DNA of 64,000 nucleotides from NCBI RefSeq assembly GCF_042433955.1, contig NZ_JBHLUH010000004.1, positions 124,001 to 188,000 on the forward strand, read 5' to 3'. This document shows positions 7,914 to 16,071 of this stretch, in pieces. The notes beneath the pieces are model-generated. The model was not told the origin of the DNA. It saw only the letters and a list, made by a program, of their open reading frames with translations, and made no database searches. The translations under genes and the position numbers were made by a program. Source of the DNA: Phytohabitans kaempferiae (GTDB lineage Bacteria > Actinomycetota > Actinomycetes > Mycobacteriales > Micromonosporaceae). Within the stretch, counting starts at the first letter, position 1; each line of letters opens with the position of its first letter.

Positions 7914-8858
7914 CTAGAGCTGGGCGGCCCGCATGGCTTCGGCGGTCACCTCGGTCAGCTCGTGGGCGGCGAGCGCGTACAGCTCGTCGCGGCCGAACCA
8001 CCGCGCCTCGGAGGTGGAGCCGCCCACGTCGCCCACGCTCGGCGGGGCCGGCGCCTCCACCACCACTCGGTAGAACGCGCGCACGCCGTGCCAGTCGATC
8101 GGGTAGCCCTCCGGGCCGAGCGAGGCCGCGTCGCGGTGGCTCGCCACGCCCAGCAGCTCGACCAGGCGCCCGCGCTGCCCGGTCTCCTCCAGCAGCTCGC
8201 GGATCAGCGCGGCGCCGGGCTGCTCGCCGTAGTCGGTGCCGCCGCCGGGCAGGTGCCAGCAGCCCGCGCCGGGGTAGCCATCGGCGACCCGGGTGAGCAG
8301 CACGCGCCCCGCCGGGTCAGTGGCCACCGCGTACGCCGCGAAGCGCTGCGCCCGGTGCAGCCCGTCGGGACCGGGCACCGCGTAGAACGACGGGAAGTCG
8401 GGCGCCTCGTCGGGGCGCAGGTCGACCCCGTCGGCGGGCAGCCCGAGCGCGCTCGCGGTGAACGGGCGCAGCGGCAGCCCTTTGGCCCCGTCGAGCGTGT
8501 GCCAGCGGGCCAGGTCGGTGGGCTGGCCGACGCGGTCGCAGAGCGTGCCACCACGCACCGACACGTCGTAGATCAGCCGGTCGGTGTGGATCGTGATGCC
8601 CCGGTGCGGGAGCGCTCGCATGTCGGCCAGCACGTCGCGCAGCCCGGTCACCGTCACCGAGAGCCCGGTCTCGGCAGCGGTCTCCCGCACGACGGTGTGG
8701 TTGGGGTCTTCACCGTGGTCGACAGCGCCGCCGGGCAGCGACCACACTCCGGGTGTGCCGGACCGTGGCGAGGCGCGCACAAGCAACACCTGCCCGTCGG
8801 AATCGGACACAACGGCATAGGCCGCGATCCTGCGGAGCGGCTCAAGCGCGGGGGTCAC
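7914..8858 (-). CDS. Protein with two Nudix hydrolase domains (first of a tandem pair)
   Basis: 314-aa paralogue of the next gene with the same two-domain design. Domain 1: GGAVDHGEDPNHTVVRET then AAETGL, where the first Glu of REXXEE is kept but the box starts GGA. Domain 2: GGGTDYGEQPGAALIREL then LEETGQ, a canonical box. The middle linker carries the same DLARWH/LMPFTAELLGLP-type segment as its neighbour, so the two genes arose by tandem duplication of an already doubled gene. The GTG start at 8858 gives a clean N-terminus (TPALEPLRRIAAYAVV). Substrate and pathway are unknown. Confidence 0.87.
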   Translation of the reverse strand: MTPALEPLRRIAAYAVVSDSDGQVLLVRASPRSGTPGVWSLPGGAVDHGEDPNHTVVRETAAETGLSVTVTGLRDVLADMRALPHRGITIHTDRLIYDVSVRGGTLCDRVGQPTDLARWHTLDGAKGLPLRPFTASALGLPADGVDLRPDEAPDFPSFYAVPGPDGLHRAQRFAAYAVATDPAGRVLLTRVADGYPGAGCWHLPGGGTDYGEQPGAALIRELLEETGQRGRLVELLGVASHRDAASLGPEGYPIDWHGVRAFYRVVVEAPAPPSVGDVGGSTSEARWFGRDELYALAAHELTEVTAEAMRAAQL

Positions 8859-9002
8859 AGGGGGGCATTCTTCCCGAATGAGGTGACAAGTCTGTGACGA
8901 CAGTCAGATTTTAGACAGAGGAGCGACCATCGGGGAGGTATCAGGGTACGCATCCGGGCGCTCACCGAGGTCGTCACGGCGCCCCGCGAGGACTCTTGAG
9001 CC

Positions 9003-9248
9003 ATGACCGAAAACCCTCCCTACAAGCAGCTCAGGCGGCCCACCACCGACCGCATCATCGCGGGCGTGGCGAGCGGTCTCGGCCGTTACTTCAACGTCGA
9101 TCCCGTGCTGGTGCGGGTCGTCTTCGCGGCGGCCACGGTGCTCACCGCGGGCGTGGCCGCACTGGCGTACCCGGTGATGTGGTTCTTGATGCCGGAAGAG
9201 CCCGCCGACGCGCCGGCCTGGCCGGTGCAGCCACCGACCGGGTCCTGA
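9003..9248 (+). CDS. Small PspC-domain protein
   Basis: 81-aa protein that is almost only a PspC domain: KQLRRPTTDRIIAGVASGLG at the N-terminus, then a hydrophobic segment of about 30 residues (VVFAAATVLTAGVAALAYPV) and a short acidic/proline tail. PspC domains sit at the membrane and act in envelope stress. It is the third PspC gene in the first 9.3 kb, after the sensor kinase and the 640-aa protein, and stands alone, convergent with guaA. A GAGGA lies about 12 nt before the ATG. Confidence 0.85.
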   Translation: MTENPPYKQLRRPTTDRIIAGVASGLGRYFNVDPVLVRVVFAAATVLTAGVAALAYPVMWFLMPEEPADAPAWPVQPPTGS

Positions 9249-9269
9249 CCACTCCCAATCAATCTTGGA

Positions 9270-10823
9270 CTATTCCCACTCGATCGTGCCCGGGGGCTTG
9301 CTGGTGACATCCAGCGTGACCCGGTTGACCTCGGGCACCTCGTTGGTGATGCGGGTGGAGATCCGGGCGATGACGTCGTACGGCAGGCGCGACCAGTCGG
9401 CTGTCATGGCGTCTTCGCTGGAGACCGGGCGCAGGACGATCGGATGGCCGTACGTGCGGCCGTCGCCCTGTACGCCCACCGACCGCACGTCGGCGAGCAA
9501 CACGACCGGAAACTGCCACACGTCGCGGTCGAGCCCCGCGGCGGTCAGCTCCTCGCGGGCGATCAGGTCGGCCGCCCGCAGCACCGCCAGCCGGTCGGCC
9601 GAGACCGCGCCGATGATCCGGATCGCCAGCCCCGGCCCCGGGAACGGATGCCGCCACACCATCGCCTCGGGCAGCCCGAGCGAGAGCCCCAACTGCCGCA
9701 CCTCGTCCTTGAAGAGCGTCCGGAGCGGCTCGACCAGCGAAAACTTAAGGTCGTCGGGGAGCCCGCCGACGTTGTGGTGAGACTTGATGTTGGCGGTGCC
9801 GGTGCCGCCTCCGGACTCCACCACGTCGGGGTAGAGCGTCCCCTGCACCAGGAACTCGACGTCGCCCGCCGCCGCGACCTCCCGCGCGGCGGCCTCGAAG
9901 ACCCGGATGAACTCGCGCCCAATGATCTTGCGCTTGTCTTCCGGGTCGGTGACGCCGTCGAGCGCGGTGAGAAACCGGTCGGCGGCGTCGACGACCTTGA
10001 GCTTGATGCCGGTCGCCGCGACGTAGTCCTGCTCGACCTGCTCGGCCTCGCCCGCGCGCAGCAGCCCGTGGTCGACGAAGACGCAGGTGAGCTGGTCGCC
10101 GACGGCCTTGTGGACGAGCGCGGCGGCCACCGCGCTGTCGACCCCGCCGGAGAGGGCGCAGATGACCTCCTTGTCGCCCACCTTCTCGCGGATGGCCGCC
10201 ACCTGGTCGTCGATGATGTTGCCCATCGTCCAGGTGGGCTCGATGCCGGCGATGTCGTACAGGAAGCGGGCCAGCATGTCCTGCCCGTGCGCGGTGTGCG
10301 CCACCTCGGGGTGGAACTGCACGCCGGCCCGCCGCCCGGCCAGGTCTTCGAACGCGGCCACCGGCGCGCCCGGGGAGCCCGCGGTCACCGCGAAGCCGGC
10401 CGGCGCCTCGGTCACGCAGTCGCCGTGGCTCATCCACACCGGGATCTCGGTGGGCAGCTCGCGCAGCAGCACGCCGGCCTCGGGACGGGCGGCCAGCACC
10501 GTGCCACCGAACTCGCGCTGGCCGGTGTGCGACACCGTGCCGCCCAGGGCCTGCGCCATCGCCTGGAAGCCGTAGCAGATGCCGAAGACCGGCACGCCCG
10601 CGTCGAAGAGCTTGGCGTCGACCTGGGGCGCGCCCGGCTCGTACACGCTGGAGGGGCCGCCGGAGAGGATGATCGCGGCGGGGTCCTTGGCCAGCATCTC
10701 GGCGACCGGCATCGAGTGCGGCACGATCTCCGAGTAGACCTTCGCCTCGCGCACCCGGCGGGCGATCAACTGGGCATACTGGGCCCCGAAATCAACGACC
10801 AGGACCGGGCGCGGTGTGCTCAT
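9270..10823 (-). CDS. guaA: GMP synthase (glutamine-hydrolysing)
   Basis: Converts XMP to GMP using glutamine and ATP, the last step of guanine nucleotide synthesis. The N-terminal class I glutamine amidotransferase has nucleophile C83 in GICYGFQAMAQ, the oxyanion segment SGGPSSVY, and the His-Glu pair in QFHPEVAHT. The middle ATP pyrophosphatase has the P-loop LSGGVDSAVAAAL. The C-terminal dimerisation domain has PFPGPGLAIRIIG and ends in TIEWE, as expected. Its 517 aa is full length. guaB3 and guaB2, which supply XMP, lie 5 kb away on the same strand. The start region is overlapped by 32 nt by the tail of an ATPase remnant. Confidence 0.97.
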   Translation of the reverse strand: MSTPRPVLVVDFGAQYAQLIARRVREAKVYSEIVPHSMPVAEMLAKDPAAIILSGGPSSVYEPGAPQVDAKLFDAGVPVFGICYGFQAMAQALGGTVSHTGQREFGGTVLAARPEAGVLLRELPTEIPVWMSHGDCVTEAPAGFAVTAGSPGAPVAAFEDLAGRRAGVQFHPEVAHTAHGQDMLARFLYDIAGIEPTWTMGNIIDDQVAAIREKVGDKEVICALSGGVDSAVAAALVHKAVGDQLTCVFVDHGLLRAGEAEQVEQDYVAATGIKLKVVDAADRFLTALDGVTDPEDKRKIIGREFIRVFEAAAREVAAAGDVEFLVQGTLYPDVVESGGGTGTANIKSHHNVGGLPDDLKFSLVEPLRTLFKDEVRQLGLSLGLPEAMVWRHPFPGPGLAIRIIGAVSADRLAVLRAADLIAREELTAAGLDRDVWQFPVVLLADVRSVGVQGDGRTYGHPIVLRPVSSEDAMTADWSRLPYDVIARISTRITNEVPEVNRVTLDVTSKPPGTIEWE

Positions 10824-11643
10824 GTATCAAGAGCGTACGTGGCTCTCCAGCCGACTCATCCAGGAGTCCAGGTGGGGACATTTGGCGCGTAGGGCGCTCG
10901 CCGAGCGAGTACTCGTCCAACCAGTCGGTCAGGCGATCCGGACTGGGGCGCCGAAACACCGAGCTCCCGCGCTCCCGTTCGACCACGATCAGGTCGTCGA
11001 GCGACAGCTGGTCGATCAGTGTCACCGACTGGGTGGCCACCACGACCTGACTTTCCGCCGACGCCGCACGCAGCATCTCGGCCAACTGCATGATCGCGAA
11101 CGGATGGAGCCCCAGCTCCGGTTCGTCGAGCGCGACGAGATGCGGCAGGTCGGACGAGCGCAGGAGCGTGGCAAGGCAAACGAAGCGCAGCGTGCCGTCT
11201 GACATCTGGTGCCCGGAGAAGACCGTGTCCGAATCGACCTGCCGCCACCTCAGCCGGATCTCGTCAGAGCGCTCGGGCTCCAGCACGAAATCGCGGAAGA
11301 ACGGCGCGACCCGCCGGACCGGCTCGGTGATCGTGCGATACACGGCGGGACGGTTGTCTCGGAGCCGCCAGAGAACCGCCGCGAGATTTCGTGCGTCGGC
11401 CTGGAGGCGGAGGGTGTCAGCCGTCGGCCCAGGCTGCTTGACGGGCGCTGTCGAGCTGGTGTCGTGGAAGTGGAAGACCCGCACTCCGCCGAGGAGTTCC
11501 GCTATTTCTGCCCAAGGACCAGCGTTGGGACCCCTGCCGCGCGCGCCCAAGCTCGTCTCGAAGTGCCCAGCCGACCTGAACCTGAGCCGCTCGCTGCCCA
11601 GCTCCTCTTCCTCGAAGATCAGACGGTCATCTTGCCCACCGAG
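10792..11643 (-). pseudogene. 5'-truncated AAA-family ATPase remnant
   Basis: The frame encodes the C-terminal two thirds of an ABC/SMC-like AAA ATPase (AAA_21 type): GGVRVFHFHDTSSTAPVKQ, a signature-like FSGHQMSDGTLRF, Walker B LVALDEPELGLHP and the switch segment VVVATQSVTLIDQL. The N-terminal P-loop (Walker A) is absent: homology begins where the GMC oxidoreductase stop codon lies and upstream sequence in this frame is only antisense-like noise. After DEYSLGE the usual family ending is also lost, and the frame runs 32 nt into guaA. I read this as a decayed gene cut at its 5' end. A genuine short protein is possible but could not bind ATP in the usual way. Confidence 0.7.
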
Positions 11644-11644
11644 G

Positions 11645-13357
11645 CTACCGGCGTAGCGCGGCCGGAGCGTGTGGCGGCACGGCCGGTGTCTTCGGCGCCA
11701 CACCGGCCACCGGTGCGTACGCCGAGCCGAGCGCGGGACGGGGGTCCGGCTCGCCGCGGTTGGGCCAGAACGACATCGCCCGCTCGGCCTGCGCGGCGAT
11801 CGTGAGCGAGGGGTTGACGCCGAGGTTGGCCGCCACCGCCGCCCCGTCGACCACGTGCAGCCCGGGGTGGCCGAAGACCCGGTGGTACGCGTCGACGACC
11901 CCCTCGTCGGGCGTGGCACCGATCGCCGCGCCGCCGAGGATGTGCGCGGTCAGCGGCACGTTGAACGCCTCGGTGACCGCCCCGCCCGGCACGCCGCCGA
12001 TCTCCTCGGCGAGCAGCCGCACCGCCTCGTTGCCGGCCGGGATCCAGGTCGGGCTCGGCGCGCCGTGGCCGGGGGTGGTACGCAGCCGGCCGCGCCGGTA
12101 GTGCGTGGTCAGCGAGTTGTCGGCGGCCTGCATGACGAGTGCGATCACGGTGCGGCTGGACCAGTCGCGTACGGAGAGCAGCCGCAGGTACAGCAGCGGA
12201 CGGCCGGCGATCATGCGAAGCCACCGCAGCGGCCGGCGCGGACCGCCGTCGACCAGCGCCGACTGGAGCAGCCCCATGACGTTGGAGCCGCGGCCGTAGC
12301 GCACCGGCTCGATGTGGGTCTGCTCGTCGGGATGGAACGAGCTGGTGATCGCCACGCCCTCGGTGAAGTCGAGCCCTCGCCGCCGCGCGTCCGGCCGCAG
12401 CACGCCCGCGCCGAGGATCGCCTCCGAGTTGGTACGGGTCAGCGCGCCCACACGGTCGGAGAGGTGGGGCAGCGTGCCGGACGCCTTCATCGCGTGCAGC
12501 AGCCGCTGCGTGCCCAGCGCCCCGGCCGCGAACAGCACCTGCTCGGCCTCGAAGACCCGACGCCGCCGGCCCAGCCACGCGCCGGTGCGTACCGTCTCGA
12601 TCCGGTAGCCCGACCCCGACGGCCGCACGGAGACCGCGGTGGTCAGCGGATGCACCTCGACGCCGAGCCGCTCGGCCAGCCAGAGGTAGTTTTTGACCAG
12701 CGTGTTCTTCGCGCCGTGGCGGCAGCCGGTCATGCACGAACCGCAGTGCAGGCAGCCGGTGCGCTCCGGCCCAACGCCGCCGAAGTACGGGTCGACGACC
12801 CGCTCCCCCGGCCGTCCGATGTGGACGCCCACCGGCGTGGGACGGTAGGTGTGCCCGACCCCCATCCGCTCGGCCACCGCCCGCATCGCGCGGTCCGCGG
12901 CCGTCTCCATCGGGTACGTGGTGACGCCGAGCATCCGCTTCGCCTGGTCGTAGTGCGGGGCCAGCTCGGCCCGCCAGTCGGTGATGCCGCGCCACTGCGG
13001 GTCGTCGTAGAACGCGGGCAGCGGCTCGTAGAGCGTGTTGGCGTAGTTGAGCGAGCCCCCGCCGACCCCGGCGCCGGAGAGGACGAGCACGCCCGCCCCC
13101 GCCTGCCCCCGCGCCGAGCGGAGCAGCGTGATCCGCTGGATGCCGTAGCAGCCAAGCCCGGGCGCCCACAGGAAGCGCCGCGCACGCCACGAGGTCTGGG
13201 GAAACTCGTCGTCGGCGAAGCGGCGCCCCGCCTCGAGCACGGCGACCGAGTAGCCCTTCTCGGCGAGCCGCAACGCGGCCACGCTGCCGCCGAAGCCCGA
13301 GCCGATGACGACCACGTCGTATCGCTTCACGGCGCCCACCGGGCCATCATTACCCAT
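11645..13357 (-). CDS. GMC-family oxidoreductase, cholesterol-oxidase-like
   Basis: FAD-dependent oxidoreductase of 570 aa. It has the Rossmann motif VVIGSGFGGSVAALRLAEKG (about 16-35), VLSGAGVGGGSLNYAN typical of the cholesterol oxidase branch, a cysteine cluster CLHCGSCMTGC near residue 220, and the C-terminal FAD/active-site segment HVVDGAAVAANLGVNPSLTI. The position near guaB3 and guaB2 is that of choD (Rv3409c) in M. tuberculosis, so it is probably its orthologue. Activity on sterols is not proven for this branch, so I give no symbol. It is divergent from the LCP gene by 45 bp and its stop abuts the ATPase remnant. Confidence 0.88.
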   Translation of the reverse strand: MGNDGPVGAVKRYDVVVIGSGFGGSVAALRLAEKGYSVAVLEAGRRFADDEFPQTSWRARRFLWAPGLGCYGIQRITLLRSARGQAGAGVLVLSGAGVGGGSLNYANTLYEPLPAFYDDPQWRGITDWRAELAPHYDQAKRMLGVTTYPMETAADRAMRAVAERMGVGHTYRPTPVGVHIGRPGERVVDPYFGGVGPERTGCLHCGSCMTGCRHGAKNTLVKNYLWLAERLGVEVHPLTTAVSVRPSGSGYRIETVRTGAWLGRRRRVFEAEQVLFAAGALGTQRLLHAMKASGTLPHLSDRVGALTRTNSEAILGAGVLRPDARRRGLDFTEGVAITSSFHPDEQTHIEPVRYGRGSNVMGLLQSALVDGGPRRPLRWLRMIAGRPLLYLRLLSVRDWSSRTVIALVMQAADNSLTTHYRRGRLRTTPGHGAPSPTWIPAGNEAVRLLAEEIGGVPGGAVTEAFNVPLTAHILGGAAIGATPDEGVVDAYHRVFGHPGLHVVDGAAVAANLGVNPSLTIAAQAERAMSFWPNRGEPDPRPALGSAYAPVAGVAPKTPAVPPHAPAALRR

Positions 13358-13402
13358 CGGTAGCTAGCACACCAGAGCACTCAGCGGGCACGATGCCACT
13401 CT

Positions 13403-14503
13403 ATGACCCGGCGACGTTGGATTGGGCTCGGCGCGGCCGCGCTCGCCGCGATCGTGCTGCTGGCCGGCGGCGCGGTGGCGGTCGGTTACGCGCTGCGCGA
13501 CCGGTACGAGATCCGCACCGCCGACCTCTTCGGCTCCCCCTCGCCGTCGCCCTCGGCCACGCCCAGCCCCACGCCACCGCCCGGCGCCGACATCACCGGC
13601 CCGCTCAACCTGCTCATCGTCGGCGTCGACACGCGCGAGGACGACCCCACCTGGGAGCCGCACGCCGACGCGGTGACGATCCTGCACGTGCCGCGAGGGC
13701 TCAAGTCCGGGTACATGTTCTCGCTCCCCCGCGACCTGGTCGTCGACATCCCGGCGTTTCCCAAGGCCGGTTACCGGGGCGGGCGCACCAAGCTCACCCA
13801 CGCGATGAGCAACGGCGCCCGCCGGGGCGACGCCCGGCCCAGCGCCGAGCAGGGGTTCCAGCTCCTCGCGCAGACGGTCAGCCGGTACACCGGGATCCGC
13901 CGCTTCGACGCCGGCGCGGTGCTCACCTTCACCGGCTTCCGCGAGCTGGTCGACGCGCTCGGCGGCGTCGACATCTACGTCGACCAGCGCACCCCCTCGC
14001 AGCACCTGCGCCCCGACGGGAGCGGGCGCTCGGCGGGCAGCGGCCCGGCCGGATACGGCGGACCCCAGATGGTGTACGAGGTGGGCATGCGCCACCTCAA
14101 CGGCTGGCAGGCGCTCGACTTCTCCCGGCAGCGATACCTCCCCGGTGGCGACTACACGCGCCAGCGGCACCACCAGCAACTGATCCGGGCCGTACTGGCG
14201 AAGGCGCTCAGCCTCGACATCGCCCGCAACCCCATCGAGGTCGACCGCGTACTGCGCGCGCTCGGCGAGACCCTGATCTTCGACGGGCGGGGGCGGCCGG
14301 CGGTCGACTTCGCGTACGCGCTGAGTGGCCTGCGCCCCGAGACGCTGACGCTGGTCACGCTCCCCGGCTCGGGGGTGGGGCGCGGCTCCGGCTACCGGGG
14401 CGAGCAGCTCAACGCCGAGGGGCGCGGGTTCATCTCCGAGCTGGTCGCCGGGCGGGCGGACGCGTACCTCCAGGCCCACCCGGCGCTTGTCGTACGGAAG
14501 TGA
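13403..14503 (+). CDS. LytR-CpsA-Psr (LCP) family cell-wall glycopolymer ligase
   Basis: Membrane-anchored enzyme of the family that attaches teichoic-acid-like or arabinogalactan-like polymers to peptidoglycan. It has a signal anchor (residues about 4-30, WIGLGAAALAAIVLLAGGAV), a Ser/Pro-rich spacer (SPSPSPSATPSPTPPP), then the LCP domain from about residue 65: NLLIVGVDTREDD, HADAVTILHV, FSLPRDLVVDIP and, later, DFSRQRYLPGGDYTRQRHHQ, which carry the Arg and Asp residues that bind polyprenyl pyrophosphate. Its 366 aa is usual. Its last four codons plus stop are the unit of a tandem repeat that continues to the next gene. Confidence 0.92.
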   Translation: MTRRRWIGLGAAALAAIVLLAGGAVAVGYALRDRYEIRTADLFGSPSPSPSATPSPTPPPGADITGPLNLLIVGVDTREDDPTWEPHADAVTILHVPRGLKSGYMFSLPRDLVVDIPAFPKAGYRGGRTKLTHAMSNGARRGDARPSAEQGFQLLAQTVSRYTGIRRFDAGAVLTFTGFRELVDALGGVDIYVDQRTPSQHLRPDGSGRSAGSGPAGYGGPQMVYEVGMRHLNGWQALDFSRQRYLPGGDYTRQRHHQQLIRAVLAKALSLDIARNPIEVDRVLRALGETLIFDGRGRPAVDFAYALSGLRPETLTLVTLPGSGVGRGSGYRGEQLNAEGRGFISELVAGRADAYLQAHPALVVRK

Positions 14504-14563
14504 GTCGTACGGAAGTGAGTCGTACGGAAGTGAGTCGTACGGAAGTGAGTCGTACGGAAGTGA
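14489..14563 (+). repeat. Five perfect 15-bp tandem repeats filling the LCP/M1 intergenic gap
   Basis: The unit GTCGTACGGAAGTGA occurs five times without a mismatch at 14489, 14504, 14519, 14534 and 14549. Unit 1 is the last four codons and stop of the LCP gene (V-V-R-K-stop), and units 2-5 make up all of the 60-nt intergenic gap. The array ends at 14563 and the convergent M1 peptidase stop starts at 14564. Because every unit carries the in-frame stop, changes in copy number would alter only spacing. Confidence 0.97.
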
Positions 14564-15979
14564 TCAGCCCGGGATCTCCGGTGCCTTGTCGCCGACCAAC
14601 CAGGCGTCGAAGAGACCGCCCAAGGACTCGCCGGAGACCCGCTCGGCGACCGTGATGAACTCGGCCGTCGTGGCGATGCCGTTCTTCTTCTCCGCCGTCC
14701 AGGTCTTGAGGATCCGGAAGAAGTCGTCGTCGCCGACCGCCAGCCGGAGCGCGTGCACGGCGAGGGCGCCACGCTGGTAGACCGCGTCGCTGAAAAGCTC
14801 GGCCCGGCCCGGGTCGGCGGTGGGGTCTTCCCAGTCCGTCGAGTCGTACTCGCGCTGGAAGCTCTCCTGCACCGAGAGCCCGCCGCTCTCCTCGATCCAC
14901 AGCCACTCGGCGTAGCTGGCGAAGCCCTCGTTGAGCCAGATGTCCCGCCACTGCGCGATCGAGACGCTGTCGCCGAACCACTGGTGGGCCAGCTCGTGCG
15001 CGACCACCTCGGTGTCTGGTCCCTCTTCGAAGAAGACGTCGCCGTAGACCGGGCGGGACTGGGTCTCCAGCGCGTACCGGATGCGGTCGTCGTCGACCAC
15101 CACGCCGCCGTACGCCTCGACCGGGTACGGGCCGAACTGCGTCTCCAGGAAGTCGGCGATCCTCGTGGTCTGCGCCATCGACTGGTCGGCGGGGCCGCCC
15201 GGGCGCAGCGTCGAGTGGATCGCGGTGAAGAGCGGCCGGCCCTTGTGCTCGCCAGTCTCCACGCGAAACTTGCCGACCACCAGGAACGCGAGGTAGCTGG
15301 CCATCGGCACCTTCTCCGACCACTTCCACGTGGTCCAGCCGTCGGCTTCGCTGCTGCCGCCCGGTATGCCGTTGCTCAGCGCGGTCAGGTCTTTCGGGAC
15401 GGTCGCCTCGATGTCGTACGTGGCCTTGTCGCTCGGATGGTCGTTGACCGGAAACCAGGTGCTCGCCGACTCGGGCTGGCCGAGCGCGATCGCCCCGTCG
15501 TCGGTGTGCAGGAAGCCGCCCTCGCCGAAGTCGGGGCTCTGGATCGCCTGCGGCTTGCCCGAGTATCCAATCTCGACGGTGAACTCGGAGTCTTTGACGA
15601 TCCCGGCGGAGGGCGTGATGACGAGTTCGGCGTCTTCCCGCTTGTCTCTGGCGTTGGTGCCGTTGACCTTCACCGCGTCGACCGAGAGGCCCACGAAGTC
15701 GAGGTTGAAGCGGGAGAGGTTTGTCGTGGCGGCCGCCGTGATCGTGGCGGTGCCGGTCAGCTCGTCGGTCGCCGGGTCGTACTTCACCACGAGGCGGTAG
15801 TGGCGCACGTCGTAGCCACCGTTGCCGTACTTGGGGAAGTAGGCGTCGCCGATGCCCTCGTCGCCGGGCTGGAAGTCGGCCGAGGGTGTCCGCGGCCGAT
15901 CCGGGCTGGGCGATGGGTCGGTGCATCCGGTGGCGACCAGCGCCACGACGGCCGCGGCCGCCACGATCCTGCGGTTCAC
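14564..15979 (-). CDS. M1-family zinc metallopeptidase, lipoprotein
   Basis: Secreted aminopeptidase-type enzyme (471 aa). The signal peptide ends in lipobox LVATGC, so it is probably anchored outside the membrane through Cys19. The N-terminal beta domain (about 45-240) is followed by the gluzincin catalytic core: VVAHELAHQWFGDSV gives HExxH and the second zinc Glu lies in WLNEGFASYAEW. The usual GxMEN substrate loop is not obvious; GGVVVDDDRIRYALETQ occupies that place. At 471 aa it is shorter than full M1 enzymes, like other bacterial lipoprotein members that lack the C-terminal domain. GTG start with GAGAGGA upstream. It is convergent with the LCP gene across the 15-bp repeat array. Confidence 0.9.
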   Translation of the reverse strand: MNRRIVAAAAVVALVATGCTDPSPSPDRPRTPSADFQPGDEGIGDAYFPKYGNGGYDVRHYRLVVKYDPATDELTGTATITAAATTNLSRFNLDFVGLSVDAVKVNGTNARDKREDAELVITPSAGIVKDSEFTVEIGYSGKPQAIQSPDFGEGGFLHTDDGAIALGQPESASTWFPVNDHPSDKATYDIEATVPKDLTALSNGIPGGSSEADGWTTWKWSEKVPMASYLAFLVVGKFRVETGEHKGRPLFTAIHSTLRPGGPADQSMAQTTRIADFLETQFGPYPVEAYGGVVVDDDRIRYALETQSRPVYGDVFFEEGPDTEVVAHELAHQWFGDSVSIAQWRDIWLNEGFASYAEWLWIEESGGLSVQESFQREYDSTDWEDPTADPGRAELFSDAVYQRGALAVHALRLAVGDDDFFRILKTWTAEKKNGIATTAEFITVAERVSGESLGGLFDAWLVGDKAPEIPG

Positions 15980-16030
15980 GTAGGGAGCGTCCTCTCCCGC
16001 GCCGAAAGCGACAAGAAAGCCGTTCTGGAA

Positions 16031-16055
16031 CTGTTCGCCGCGTCGCGGCGAACAG
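16031..16055. terminator. Perfect palindrome CTGTTCGCCGCG / CGCGGCGAACAG
   Basis: Two 12-nt arms flank a single T between the start of the M1 gene and the end of guaB3, so it can serve as the guaB2-guaB3 terminator. Its outer arm (CTGTTCGyCGC) is shared with the 40-nt palindrome between groES and groEL, which suggests a dispersed family. Confidence 0.75.
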
Positions 16056-16071
16056 CCACCAACCAGTATCG

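Noticed and set aside
10792..11919. Taking the complete ATPase frame, which begins inside the GMC gene, as a gene
   Set aside because: The first 90 codons overlap the GMC oxidoreductase and are Arg/Pro/Ser noise; homology starts only near 11643.
14489..14563. Possible CRISPR array
   Set aside because: The 15-bp units are contiguous without spacers; it is a simple tandem repeat and no cas gene is present.
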